Source of the DNA: Butyrivibrio sp.
GTDB taxonomy: Bacteria > Bacillota > Clostridia > Lachnospirales > Lachnospiraceae
Direction: 5' to 3'
Assembly (NCBI GenBank): GCA_024690485.1
Contig: JAILPB010000015.1
Span: 1-37,299, forward strand
Length of the DNA stretch: 37,299 nt
A program made the translations under genes and the position numbers. The first letter of the stretch is position 1, and every line of letters begins with the position of its first letter. Under the pieces are notes generated by a model. That model was given only the letters and a program-made list of their open reading frames with translations. It was not told the DNA's origin and did no database searches. This document shows positions 10,649-20,078 of the stretch, one piece after another.

Positions 10649-10775
10649 GAACACCAATGGTGTTCGTGATTTTTGGGAGGTGGCTGTACGATGGGGAATC
10701 GTACAGCCATGTTGTATGAAAAAAGTTTTGGGGTTCAGAAGATGTCTTCATCTCTGATATGAATATGTTATGATT
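10649..10775 (+). ncRNA. Copy A of a recurrent three-hairpin intergenic element (family not recognised)
   Basis: GAACACCAATGGTGTTC hairpin, ttttGGGAGG, GGCTGTACGAT-GGGGA-ATCGTACAGCC hairpin, TATGAAAAAAGTTTTG, TCAGAAGATG...CATCTCTGA hairpin, TGTTATGAT. Same architecture as 32751-32868. Confidence 0.65.
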
Positions 10776-10928
10776 AATATGTTGCCAAAATGTGACAGGA
10801 TTCTAAATAAAAGCTAGTAAGTTTATTAAGGATACATTTGCCCTTTATTAACCATAAATAAAAATGAACGGATTTGCGTCTTGGCATTTTTTGAAGCCTT
10901 TGTGTGGCCTTACATATAGGAGTTTACT

Positions 10929-12278
10929 ATGAAAAATAAGATTTTAACAAAACTGATAGGCCTTGGTCTGGTTTCTGTTTTGGTATCCGGACAGCTGATC
11001 GGATGCGGAAATAAAACGACAAATAATGATGATATGGCGGGCTCTTCTAATACAGAAGTTCAGGAAAAATCTGAAGAAATTCCTGAAGAGGAAGAGGCAG
11101 AAGAGAAAGAAGTGGAAGAAGTTATGGAAGATGAGCTTCAGGCTGATGAAGAAGAGGAGAGTGAATCAGGGTCTAAGGAGGAAGACATGAAAGTCGATAT
11201 CTCAGTTCAGGCAGCAGATCTTGCAATTGATGTTTTAAAAAGTAATGATGATAAGAATAAGCTTATTTCTCCGCTTTCAGTTATGATGGCCATGGGAATG
11301 GCTGCTAACGGAGCAGCAGGAGATACAAGAAGCGAACTCTTTGATTCCCTTTCAATATCAGACGAGGAACTCTTTAACAAAGCCATGAAACAATATGTGA
11401 AGGCCGCAGGAAAAGAGGATTCTCAGCTAAAAATAGCAAACGGAATCTGGGCAAACTTAGACGTGTCCGTAAATACCAAATATGAAAAGATGATGGGCAA
11501 AGACTACGGAGCTAAGATAGAAGCTAAGGAGTTTGACGCATCTACAGCTGAAGAAATTAATAGTTTTGTTAATGATAATACTGACGGACAGATCGAGAAG
11601 CTCTTTGACGAAGTACCTTTCGATGCCTCAGTGATCCTGGTTGATGCCCTTTCCTTTGAAGGAAAGTGGAAAGAGCCCTTTGAAAACAGCGATATTCTTA
11701 CAGGAATGACATTTACTGCTGAGGATGGAAATGCGTCCGAAGTTACTATGCTTAAAGGAAAGAGAGACGAACTTATAGAATTAGACGATGCCGTGGGCTT
11801 TATTTTGCCCTATAAAGGAGGTAAGTATACTTTTGCCGCACTTCTTCCACAGGAGGGACAAAGCGTTAGTGAGTTTATCGGTTCAATTGATGGCAAAAAG
11901 CTTACAGATGCATTGAACAATCCGCTGGAAGCTGAAGTGAAATTTTTTCTTCCGGAGTTTTCATTTGATTACAACCTGGAGCTTACAGATTTCTTTATGG
12001 GAAAAGGAGCAAAAAAGGCATTTTCTGCAGATGCTGATTTTTCTGAAATGCTAGGAGAAAACAGCGGATATTTCATAAGCTCTGTTTTACATAAGACACA
12101 CATAACTCTGGACAGAGCAGGAACGAAAGCTGCAGCTGCCACGGATGTTATGGTTGTGGGATCAGCTCTTGATATGAATAGTGTGGAGATTTATCTGGAT
12201 AGACCTTTTGTATATATGATCCTTGATTCACAGACAAATACCCCTGTATTTATGGGCGTTTGCGATGAGATAAAATAA
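10929..12278 (+). CDS. Serpin (I4 family protease inhibitor), predicted lipoprotein with acidic linker
   Basis: Lipobox-like GQLIGC; Glu-rich linker; NKLISPLSVMMAMGMAANGAAGDTRSEL; hinge/reactive loop GTKAAAATDVMVVGSALD; C-terminal DRPFVYMILDSQTNTPVFMGVC. Confidence 0.93.
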   Translation: MKNKILTKLIGLGLVSVLVSGQLIGCGNKTTNNDDMAGSSNTEVQEKSEEIPEEEEAEEKEVEEVMEDELQADEEEESESGSKEEDMKVDISVQAADLAIDVLKSNDDKNKLISPLSVMMAMGMAANGAAGDTRSELFDSLSISDEELFNKAMKQYVKAAGKEDSQLKIANGIWANLDVSVNTKYEKMMGKDYGAKIEAKEFDASTAEEINSFVNDNTDGQIEKLFDEVPFDASVILVDALSFEGKWKEPFENSDILTGMTFTAEDGNASEVTMLKGKRDELIELDDAVGFILPYKGGKYTFAALLPQEGQSVSEFIGSIDGKKLTDALNNPLEAEVKFFLPEFSFDYNLELTDFFMGKGAKKAFSADADFSEMLGENSGYFISSVLHKTHITLDRAGTKAAAATDVMVVGSALDMNSVEIYLDRPFVYMILDSQTNTPVFMGVCDEIK

Positions 12279-12390
12279 TTCTTAACCCTTTAGGATTTGT
12301 TGCAAATCTCCTTTGGATGTGCTATATTTTGTGGTAGGAAGAATCAAAAACACAAATACTGCCAATGTAGCATTTATAGGAGGTTTTGAC

Positions 12391-12687
12391 GTGGGGAGAG
12401 ACGATAAATCACCTGCAGAAATTCGTACAACTGATAAATTAAAGATACAGAAGATATTACTCGAAGCTGGATATATGGTCGAGATGGGAAATGGAAGCGT
12501 TCCTACCGTTGTCTGCAAGAAGAGAGAAGACATGAGTAAGGACCTGGCTGCCATCAGGAAAATCCTAAAGGAACAGCGTTATGAAGGAAGCTTTGGTGTG
12601 AGAGCACCCAGAAAAACAGATGAGCTTCCGGTTCAGGGTTCAGAAACAGAAGAAACCATGGATGACGTAGTAGCTGTTGCAGGCTGA
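12391..12687 (+). CDS. Conserved small protein of unknown function
   Basis: GTG start with ATAGGAGG RBS (track start 12313 lacks a good RBS); 98 aa soluble. Confidence 0.6.
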   Translation: MGRDDKSPAEIRTTDKLKIQKILLEAGYMVEMGNGSVPTVVCKKREDMSKDLAAIRKILKEQRYEGSFGVRAPRKTDELPVQGSETEETMDDVVAVAG

Positions 12688-12700
12688 TATTACAGATATT

Positions 12701-12735
12701 AAAAAAGGAGTTGTCTTTTGGAGACAACTCCTTTT
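12701..12735. terminator. Bidirectional intrinsic terminator
   Basis: AAAAAAGGAGTTGTC-TTTTGGA-GACAACTCCTTTT between convergent genes. Confidence 0.9.
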
Positions 12736-12750
12736 GTCTTTCAGACAAAT

Positions 12751-13431
12751 TTAGGCTATATTATCAGCGGCTTCATCATTTATTAGAACACGGGACATGG
12801 ATTGCTGTTTCTTTATGTCCTCTTTCTGTTTCTTGATGTTCATGATAAATCCCATAAGATCACTGTCTATGCCACGCATCTTGCAACCTACCGCGTCATA
12901 GGTACCAATCTTGAAATGGCGCATAACTGTGAGATTGATCTCAATAGATCTTACAAAGCCTGCAGGTTTGAAGGTGAGTCTTATAACATCACCGATATCA
13001 GCCGTAGATCCCTTTCCAAGGAGAAGAGACATACCCTTGATTGATATATCAGAAATAATGGCACTTGCAGTATGATTATGATTGATAACTGCCTTTGCCA
13101 GGATATTTACTACGTACCTTTCTGCTTTACGCATGTTTTCAGATTCACCCACAGCTTCTGTTCCCTTTAAGAGATAAAATGTATCATTCCAGTTCTCATA
13201 TGGAACAATTGAATCAATATTGAAGCTGCAGTTCCTGCTTTCTCTAAGAAGCCATGCATCTGCTGTTGCCTGAGTAGCAGCAGGAATAGGAACTCCGTGA
13301 TATTTAAGTGGTCCAACCACCAGAGCTCCATTAAGTACAGAAATTGCTTTAGTTTTGATTGTTACGGGCATGTTGTCTATCAAAGTGCATACTGACAGCT
13401 CGGTGCCCGGTAATAACTCGTTGATATTCAT
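12751..13431 (-). CDS. PilZ-domain c-di-GMP-binding protein
   Basis: RKAER (RxxxR) followed by DISIKG (D/NxSxxG). The ATG at 13431 gives MNINELLPGTEL; the longer track start at 13500 lacks support. Confidence 0.8.
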   Translation of the reverse strand: MNINELLPGTELSVCTLIDNMPVTIKTKAISVLNGALVVGPLKYHGVPIPAATQATADAWLLRESRNCSFNIDSIVPYENWNDTFYLLKGTEAVGESENMRKAERYVVNILAKAVINHNHTASAIISDISIKGMSLLLGKGSTADIGDVIRLTFKPAGFVRSIEINLTVMRHFKIGTYDAVGCKMRGIDSDLMGFIMNIKKQKEDIKKQQSMSRVLINDEAADNIA

Positions 13432-13514
13432 AATGACCTTCTCTCCATAACTGTTATCATTGTAAAGCACAAATAATAAAAAGTAAACACAAAATATCAA
13501 AAAAAGAGAAAAAT

Positions 13515-14219
13515 ATGATTAAGTTCCCACTGGCCAAAATAGTACCAAACACTATAGTTGTATCATTTTATTCAGTTTTATCTATATTTTTTAGTTCGGT
13601 GTCAAAAAAGACTATTCAAAAGAATAAAAATGATAATATAAATTGCATAAAATTGAATGATAATGAGTTAATTTCTGACTCTTTTATCGAAAACCAGGAA
13701 AATTTAAAGAATATTTCCTTTGGAAGTGCAAAAAAATCTAATTTGTCATATTCGGGATGCGGAGTTATAGCAGCATGGAATGCTCTTGTGAGCCTATCTG
13801 ACAAAAGCTTCTCCCTTATAGACCTGATCAGTGCTTTTGAAAAGAAGGGAATAGTTTTAAAGGGAAAGCTTGGAGTTTCTCCAACGGCGATACATAAATA
13901 CTTTAACAGGTCAGGCTATAAGACCGGACGTATAACCAGTAGGAACCCTGAGAAAATCAGGAGATTCGGAGATTCCTGGGATACTTTTCTGGTTACCTTT
14001 TACTGGGATAAAGATGATGTGTTTCAAAAGCTTCATACGGTAAATATCTCGAAGAATGAAAATAAATACTATATTCATAATGATTATTTCAAAGATGAAA
14101 AGGGCAGATATGCGCAAAAAGGCCCCTACGACAGCCTTGATGTGGCTATAGAAAGCCTTGGGCAGAATGTGGCGTCCCTTTTTATTACCGGTATATCAAG
14201 GAAAGAAGACTTAGGCTGA
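13515..14219 (+). CDS. C39-like papain-fold peptidase domain protein
   Basis: SGCGVIAAWNALVSL (Cys), LHTVNIS (His) and YYIHNDY (Asn/Asp) arrangement; hydrophobic N-terminus. Confidence 0.55.
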   Translation: MIKFPLAKIVPNTIVVSFYSVLSIFFSSVSKKTIQKNKNDNINCIKLNDNELISDSFIENQENLKNISFGSAKKSNLSYSGCGVIAAWNALVSLSDKSFSLIDLISAFEKKGIVLKGKLGVSPTAIHKYFNRSGYKTGRITSRNPEKIRRFGDSWDTFLVTFYWDKDDVFQKLHTVNISKNENKYYIHNDYFKDEKGRYAQKGPYDSLDVAIESLGQNVASLFITGISRKEDLG

Positions 14220-14272
14220 TGGCGTAACAGATAGAATATCAGAGAAATACACTAAATAAGAAGGACATAATT

Positions 14273-16141
14273 ATGATTAGAGATTACTTAAAAGAAATAG
14301 ACATAAATAGCATAAAAACCTTGGAAAGAATTCCGGATATAGATAATAGAGCATTCTGGGATGGTCTTGACTCTGATCTTAAGGAAGAGCTTATAAAGGA
14401 AGGCTTAAGGGTTCAAAGTGAGCCCTGGTCGGTTATTCTGTTATCAGATTATAGAGAATTCTACGAAACCGGCAACAGAGTATATTATGAGGACAAGTGC
14501 TTCTCAAGGAGGATCAAGCTCTCAGCACTTGTTATGGCAGAGTGCGCAGAAAATGAGGGCCGGTTCATAAAGGACATATTGGATGGAATTTACATGATTC
14601 TTGAAGAGAGCAGCTGGTGCCATCCTGCCCATAATTCCCATATAAGGGATGCAAAGCAGACCAATATGCCGGATATTACTGCCCCTGTAATAGACCTTTT
14701 TGCGGCAGAAACGGGAGCTGTGATAGGTGTAGCTGAGTTTGTGTTAAGGCCAAGGCTCTGGGAGATAAATGATAAAATAACAGACCATATCGAATATGAA
14801 ATCAGAAACAGGCTTCTTATCCCCTATCTTAATGAGCATTTTTGGTGGATGGGAGATGAGGAAAACAAAGCTATTAACTGGACTGTATGGATAACGCAAA
14901 ATATTTTATTATCTTTTTTCACAAGGAGCGAGGGTTTTATTAAGGAGACTGATAAGGAAAAAATCTTAAATCAGGCAGCCCTATCTACGGATTATTTTGT
15001 GATGTCCTACGGAGAGGATGGCTGCTGCGACGAGGGAGCTCAGTACTATACCCATGCCGGACTTTGCCTGTTTGGAATCCTTGAGCTGTTAAACGACCTT
15101 GGAAAGGGAGCGTTTTCTGAAGCCTTTAGGGAGGATAAAGTTAAAAATATCGGAAGTTATATAAGAAAAATCTATGTAGGAAACGGATACTATGTTAACT
15201 ATGCAGACTGCGCTGCAAGAGCAGGACTTCGCTCTGCAAGGGAGTTTTTATTTGGGAAACGATGTGATGATAAGGAGCTTTGCGCCTTTGCGGCTGATGA
15301 TTACAAGGAAGAATCCTGGGGTGACAGACTTCTTACAAGCGAACATAACTTGTGGTATCGAATCCTTCAGGCGGGCTATCACAAGGAAATGATGGGCTAT
15401 CCTGATAGATTTCATGGGACTTATGATGATGTTTTCTTTGAGAGTACGGGCTTGTTTGTGGCAAGAAACAATAAGTTCCTTATGGCTGCAAAAGCGGGTC
15501 ACAACGATGATAGCCATAATCATAATGACGTGGGCTCAGTTACAGTCTATAAAAATAACATGCCATATCTTATAGACCTTGGAGTGGAGACCTATAGCGC
15601 CAAGACCTTTTCTGGGAGAAGATACGAGATATGGACAATGAGATCTTTGTTTCACAATATCCCTTCTTTTGTTGACGGAGATAATGAAATAGAGGAGCTT
15701 CCCGGAAGAGAGTACAGAGCAGATGCAGTAAATGCCCTCGATAACGAGCATAAAATATCGATGGATATCTCACGAGCCTTTGGAAATTCCGGAATCAAGT
15801 CATACATAAGAACTGTTAGACTTGACGAAAACGGCATAATTCTGGAGGATGAATATGAGGGTTCTTTGGATGCGGTGTTCAATCTTATGACCTATGAAGA
15901 GCCAAAGCTCCTGGATGATAACCAAATAAAGCTTGCAGTTGGCGACTTAGGAGAGATAACGTTTGATATAAAACCTGAGCTTAAGGAATCAAAAGAAGAT
16001 TGCCATCAACTAAAGACCGATAAGATACAGATAGAGCGCATAGATATATCTGACGCGAGACTATCTTTAACCTGGAAACATGAAGTGTATAGGATCCGCA
16101 TTCCTTTCAGGGCAGGAAAGATTACTGCAAAACTTAGCTGA
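14273..16141 (+). CDS. Heparinase II/III-like family protein
   Basis: GHNDDSHNHNDVGSVTVYKNNMPYLIDLGVETYSAKTF heparinase II/III C-terminal hallmark; alpha/alpha toroid-like N-terminal half; no evident signal peptide. Confidence 0.8.
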   Translation: MIRDYLKEIDINSIKTLERIPDIDNRAFWDGLDSDLKEELIKEGLRVQSEPWSVILLSDYREFYETGNRVYYEDKCFSRRIKLSALVMAECAENEGRFIKDILDGIYMILEESSWCHPAHNSHIRDAKQTNMPDITAPVIDLFAAETGAVIGVAEFVLRPRLWEINDKITDHIEYEIRNRLLIPYLNEHFWWMGDEENKAINWTVWITQNILLSFFTRSEGFIKETDKEKILNQAALSTDYFVMSYGEDGCCDEGAQYYTHAGLCLFGILELLNDLGKGAFSEAFREDKVKNIGSYIRKIYVGNGYYVNYADCAARAGLRSAREFLFGKRCDDKELCAFAADDYKEESWGDRLLTSEHNLWYRILQAGYHKEMMGYPDRFHGTYDDVFFESTGLFVARNNKFLMAAKAGHNDDSHNHNDVGSVTVYKNNMPYLIDLGVETYSAKTFSGRRYEIWTMRSLFHNIPSFVDGDNEIEELPGREYRADAVNALDNEHKISMDISRAFGNSGIKSYIRTVRLDENGIILEDEYEGSLDAVFNLMTYEEPKLLDDNQIKLAVGDLGEITFDIKPELKESKEDCHQLKTDKIQIERIDISDARLSLTWKHEVYRIRIPFRAGKITAKLS

Positions 16142-16219
16142 TGGAACACGTCACCTGATTAAAAATGTGATACAATACGTTTATTTGCAACTTGATTTTA
16201 CAAAATAGGAGATGAAAAA

Positions 16220-18049
16220 GTGAACTCAAAAAATAGATTTCCCACACAGGCTTCTATGATCATTTACTTTTTGAAGGGAAGCCTGAAATATTTTTTACTT
16301 GGTGTTTTGTTTTCAATGATGGTGGCATTTCTGGATATGATCAATCCTAAGATAATCCAGTATACAGTGGACTATCTTATTGATGATGCAGATTCCAGAA
16401 TGCCGTTTTATATGGAATTGATAATTCGTTTATCAGGAGGAAGAGAGCATATCAGAGGCCACCTCTATGTGATTGCGCTGATAGTTGCTTTTATAGCTTT
16501 TCTTTGCGCGGTTTTCAGATACTTAAATAAGCTTTTTAATTCAAAGGCTGCTGAAAAACTTATCAAAAGAATGAGAGATAAGCTCTTTGAACATATCATG
16601 AAGCTTCCTTTTGCATGGCATGGCCAGCATCATACAGGAGATATCATTCAGAGATGTACCTCTGACGTAGATACCATCAAGGTTTTCTTATCAGAGCAGC
16701 TCACATCGCTATTTAGAATAGTGATAATGATCGGCCTTGGAGTATATTTTATGCTTCAGATAGACCTCAAGCTTACGCTGGTCTCTGCAGCTTTTATACC
16801 TGTAATTGTTATGTACTCACTGTTTTTCCATAACAAGATAGGCTCAGCTTTCATGAAGGCTGACGTGGAGGAAGGAAAGCTCTCAGCAATCGCTCAGGAA
16901 AACCTTACCGGAGTCAGAGTCGTAAGAGCCTTTGGACGTGAGGTTTATGAGAGAGAAAGATTCGAGAAGAAGAACGATGAATACACGAATATGTGGATTC
17001 ATCTTATGAAGCTCTTGTCTGCATTCTGGACTTCAAACGATCTTATTTCAGGTTTTCAGGGTATGACAGTGGTCATCTACGGAACAGTGTTATGCGTTCA
17101 GGACGAGATAACCGTAGGCGAATTTATTGCCTTTGTGGCTTATAATGCCATGATCTCATGGCCTGTAAGGCTCCTTGGACGAGTTATATCCGAGATGAGT
17201 AAGGCAGGAGTTTCTGTAGACAGACTTAGGGACATCATGAATGCCGAGGCGGAAAAATATTCAGAGAGTACTGAAAAGCCGGATCTCTCTAAGGATATTT
17301 CCTTTAGAAACGTTAGCTTTTCCTATGAAAAGGACGGCATAGATATCCTAAAGAACGTAAGCTTTGACATTAAGGCGGGAAGTACCCTTGGCGTTCTTGG
17401 AGGAACAGGCTCAGGTAAATCTACCCTTATGTACCTTTTAGACAGGCTCTATGAGCTTCCAAACGACGCGGGACATATTTTCATAGGAGGCGTCGATATT
17501 AAGAACATCGACATGCATTACCTTAGAGAAAATATAGGTCTTGTATTGCAGGAGCCCTTCCTGTTTTCAAGGACACTTATGGAAAATATCGGGATAACCC
17601 AGAACAAGGCTGATATAAAGGACATTAAGAGGGCAGCAAAGATGGCATCTCTTGATGATACAATCGACAGCTTTGATGCAGGTTATGAGACCTTTGTCGG
17701 TGAGAGGGGTGTCACCCTTTCAGGTGGTCAGAAGCAGAGAACGGCTATTGCCCAGATGCTTGTGAAAAAGCCGCCAATCATGATCTTTGATGACTCATTG
17801 TCTGCAGTAGATACTGAGACTGATGCAAAGATCAGGGCTCAGCTTGATGGAAACCTGGCTGATTCCACAACAATAATCATTTCACACAGAATAACTACGC
17901 TTATGCATGCAGATCACATAATAGTTCTTAGTCACGGCGAACTAATTGAGGAAGGAAGCCACGAGGAACTATTAAAGAACGGCGGTCTGTATCGCAGAAT
18001 CTATGACATACAGATTCAGGGAGGAGGAGAAGACAATGAAGCAGAATGA
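16220..18049 (+). CDS. ABC exporter half-transporter, subunit 1
   Basis: GTG start; ABC_membrane TM domain; Walker A GGTGSGKST, signature LSGGQKQR, Walker B IMIFDD (Asp in place of the catalytic Glu). Confidence 0.92.
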   Translation: MNSKNRFPTQASMIIYFLKGSLKYFLLGVLFSMMVAFLDMINPKIIQYTVDYLIDDADSRMPFYMELIIRLSGGREHIRGHLYVIALIVAFIAFLCAVFRYLNKLFNSKAAEKLIKRMRDKLFEHIMKLPFAWHGQHHTGDIIQRCTSDVDTIKVFLSEQLTSLFRIVIMIGLGVYFMLQIDLKLTLVSAAFIPVIVMYSLFFHNKIGSAFMKADVEEGKLSAIAQENLTGVRVVRAFGREVYERERFEKKNDEYTNMWIHLMKLLSAFWTSNDLISGFQGMTVVIYGTVLCVQDEITVGEFIAFVAYNAMISWPVRLLGRVISEMSKAGVSVDRLRDIMNAEAEKYSESTEKPDLSKDISFRNVSFSYEKDGIDILKNVSFDIKAGSTLGVLGGTGSGKSTLMYLLDRLYELPNDAGHIFIGGVDIKNIDMHYLRENIGLVLQEPFLFSRTLMENIGITQNKADIKDIKRAAKMASLDDTIDSFDAGYETFVGERGVTLSGGQKQRTAIAQMLVKKPPIMIFDDSLSAVDTETDAKIRAQLDGNLADSTTIIISHRITTLMHADHIIVLSHGELIEEGSHEELLKNGGLYRRIYDIQIQGGGEDNEAE

Positions 18050-19865
18050 TAATGAAAAACAGATAAAGCTTCCCCTGCTTGGAATACCAAAGCTTCTTCC
18101 TTATATAAAGAAGTACAGGGTAAAAATGATAATCATGATCTTACTTGGATCAATGGTTAGTATGGTTGACTCATTTGTTCCGCTTTTTAACAGATATGTG
18201 ATCAACAATTTTGTTGCAAGGAAAACCACTGAAGGACTTGCGATTTTTGGAATCGTATATGCGATGACACTTGTAGGAAAGCTGATCATGGACTTTACAA
18301 GTGCTTATATGTGCGGAGAAATCGAGATGTCCGTTGATAAGGACCTTAGAAATGCGGCATTTAACCACTTACAGGAACTTTCATTTTCATATTTTAATCA
18401 GAACAATGTAGGCTACATTCACGCCAGAGTAATGAGTGATACAGGAAAAATCGGTATGCTCTGCGCCTGGAGAATGATGGATATAGTCTGGAACGGCAGC
18501 TATATCATATTTGTTCTTATTGTAATGTTCATGGTAAATGTCAGACTTGCCCTCTACGTTGTAATGCTTGTGCCGATCGCAGTGATTATGGTCATTTATT
18601 TCCAGAAGCATCTTGTGGTATTAAACAGAAAGATAAGAGAGCTTAATTCCAGGATCACAAGTAATTTCAACGAGGGAATAACAGGCGCAAAGGCCATTAA
18701 GACACTGGTTGTAGAAGAAAAGATCGAAAATGATTTTAGGGAAGATACGGAGAAATACAGAAAAACAGCGGTTCATGCAACTCATTTCTCAGCCCTGTTT
18801 ACAGCTTCAGTAACTATGCTTTCATCCTGCGCCCTTGCCCTTGTCCTTTGGAGGGGCGGCATTATCACAATGCAGGGAGTTATTGAGATAGGAACCCTGT
18901 CAGTGTTCCTGTCATATGCCCTTGGTATTCTTGAGCCTATTCAGAATATTATCGTGACAATATCAGACCTCATTGCAGTGCAGGTAAATATTGAGAGATT
19001 TACAAGACTTCTTGAGACAGAATCAGACGTTGCAGATTCTTCTGAAGTAGTTGAAAAGTACGGCGATACTTTTAATCCCAAGAAGGAAAACTGGGAAGAA
19101 CTCATTGGAGATGTTGAATTTAAGGATGTTTCCTTCCATTATCCTGATGGAACTGAGTACGTTCTTGAACACTTTAACTTAAAAGTTCCTCAGGGTACAA
19201 ATGTTGCCATCGTAGGAGAGACGGGAGCAGGAAAATCAACCCTTGTAAACCTGGTATGCAGATTCTTTGAGCCTACAACAGGTCAGGTCTTAATTGATGG
19301 AAGAGATGCAAAGGAGCGTTCGCAGCTCTGGCTTCACAGCAATATAGGCTACGTGCTCCAGACGCCTCACCTGTTTTCCGGAAGCGTAAGAGATAACTTA
19401 AAATACGGTAATCCCAATGCTACGGATAAAGAAATATGGGATGCTCTTAAACTGGTTTCTGCTGACAAGATCGTGGAAAAGATGAGTGATGGCTTATCCA
19501 GTGACGTAGGTGAGGGCGGAGATGCCCTTTCCACAGGAGAAAAGCAGCTTCTTTCATTTGCAAGAGCAATACTTGCAGATCCTAAGATACTTGTTCTTGA
19601 TGAAGCTACTTCTTCTATAGATACTGTGACAGAGAAGGCAATTCAGGATGCAATATCTGTAGTGATAAAGGGTAGAACTTCCTTTATGATCGCTCACAGA
19701 CTTTCAACGGTAGTAGATGCTGATGTGATCCTTGTAGTAAGAGATGGCAAGATCATAGAGCGGGGAACCCACAAAGAACTTATGAAAAATAAGAACGGAT
19801 ACTACTATCACCTGTTCTCAAGGCAATATGAAGAAATGTCACTAAAATCAGTTGAAAATTTGTAA
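18036..19865 (+). CDS. ABC exporter half-transporter, subunit 2
   Basis: ATG 18036 with GGAGGAG RBS, overlapping the upstream stop (track start 18003). Walker A GETGAGKST, signature LSTGEKQ, Walker B ILVLDE. Confidence 0.92.
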   Translation: MKQNDNEKQIKLPLLGIPKLLPYIKKYRVKMIIMILLGSMVSMVDSFVPLFNRYVINNFVARKTTEGLAIFGIVYAMTLVGKLIMDFTSAYMCGEIEMSVDKDLRNAAFNHLQELSFSYFNQNNVGYIHARVMSDTGKIGMLCAWRMMDIVWNGSYIIFVLIVMFMVNVRLALYVVMLVPIAVIMVIYFQKHLVVLNRKIRELNSRITSNFNEGITGAKAIKTLVVEEKIENDFREDTEKYRKTAVHATHFSALFTASVTMLSSCALALVLWRGGIITMQGVIEIGTLSVFLSYALGILEPIQNIIVTISDLIAVQVNIERFTRLLETESDVADSSEVVEKYGDTFNPKKENWEELIGDVEFKDVSFHYPDGTEYVLEHFNLKVPQGTNVAIVGETGAGKSTLVNLVCRFFEPTTGQVLIDGRDAKERSQLWLHSNIGYVLQTPHLFSGSVRDNLKYGNPNATDKEIWDALKLVSADKIVEKMSDGLSSDVGEGGDALSTGEKQLLSFARAILADPKILVLDEATSSIDTVTEKAIQDAISVVIKGRTSFMIAHRLSTVVDADVILVVRDGKIIERGTHKELMKNKNGYYYHLFSRQYEEMSLKSVENL

Positions 19866-19886
19866 ATAATCACAAAAATAAAACTA

Positions 19887-19915
19887 TTTACAAAAACGTC
19901 AAAAAATGTTATTAT
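19887..19915 (+). promoter_or_regulatory. SigA-type promoter of the flagellin gene
   Basis: TTTACA - 17 nt - TATTAT; predicted start near 19922. Confidence 0.6.
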
Positions 19916-19921
19916 CATTCT

Positions 19922-20078
19922 TAACTATAGGATATTCTGCCCTAAGTGCAGAATTTATGGAAGGATCCAAAAGGACAGGTAAATACCTTATTCAGCAGCT
20001 TTAGTGAGTGGGGACTTATGACGGGCTGCGGCGCCAAACGGATTTATCCTTGTTTCATGGAGGAAGAAAGGAGCGCTT
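19922..20078 (+). promoter_or_regulatory. Structured, GGA-rich 5' leader of the flagellin gene
   Basis: ATTCTGC-CCTAAGT-GCAGAAT hairpin (19934-19954), potential long-range AAGGAT/ATCCTT pairing, several GGA motifs including at the SD. Confidence 0.5.
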
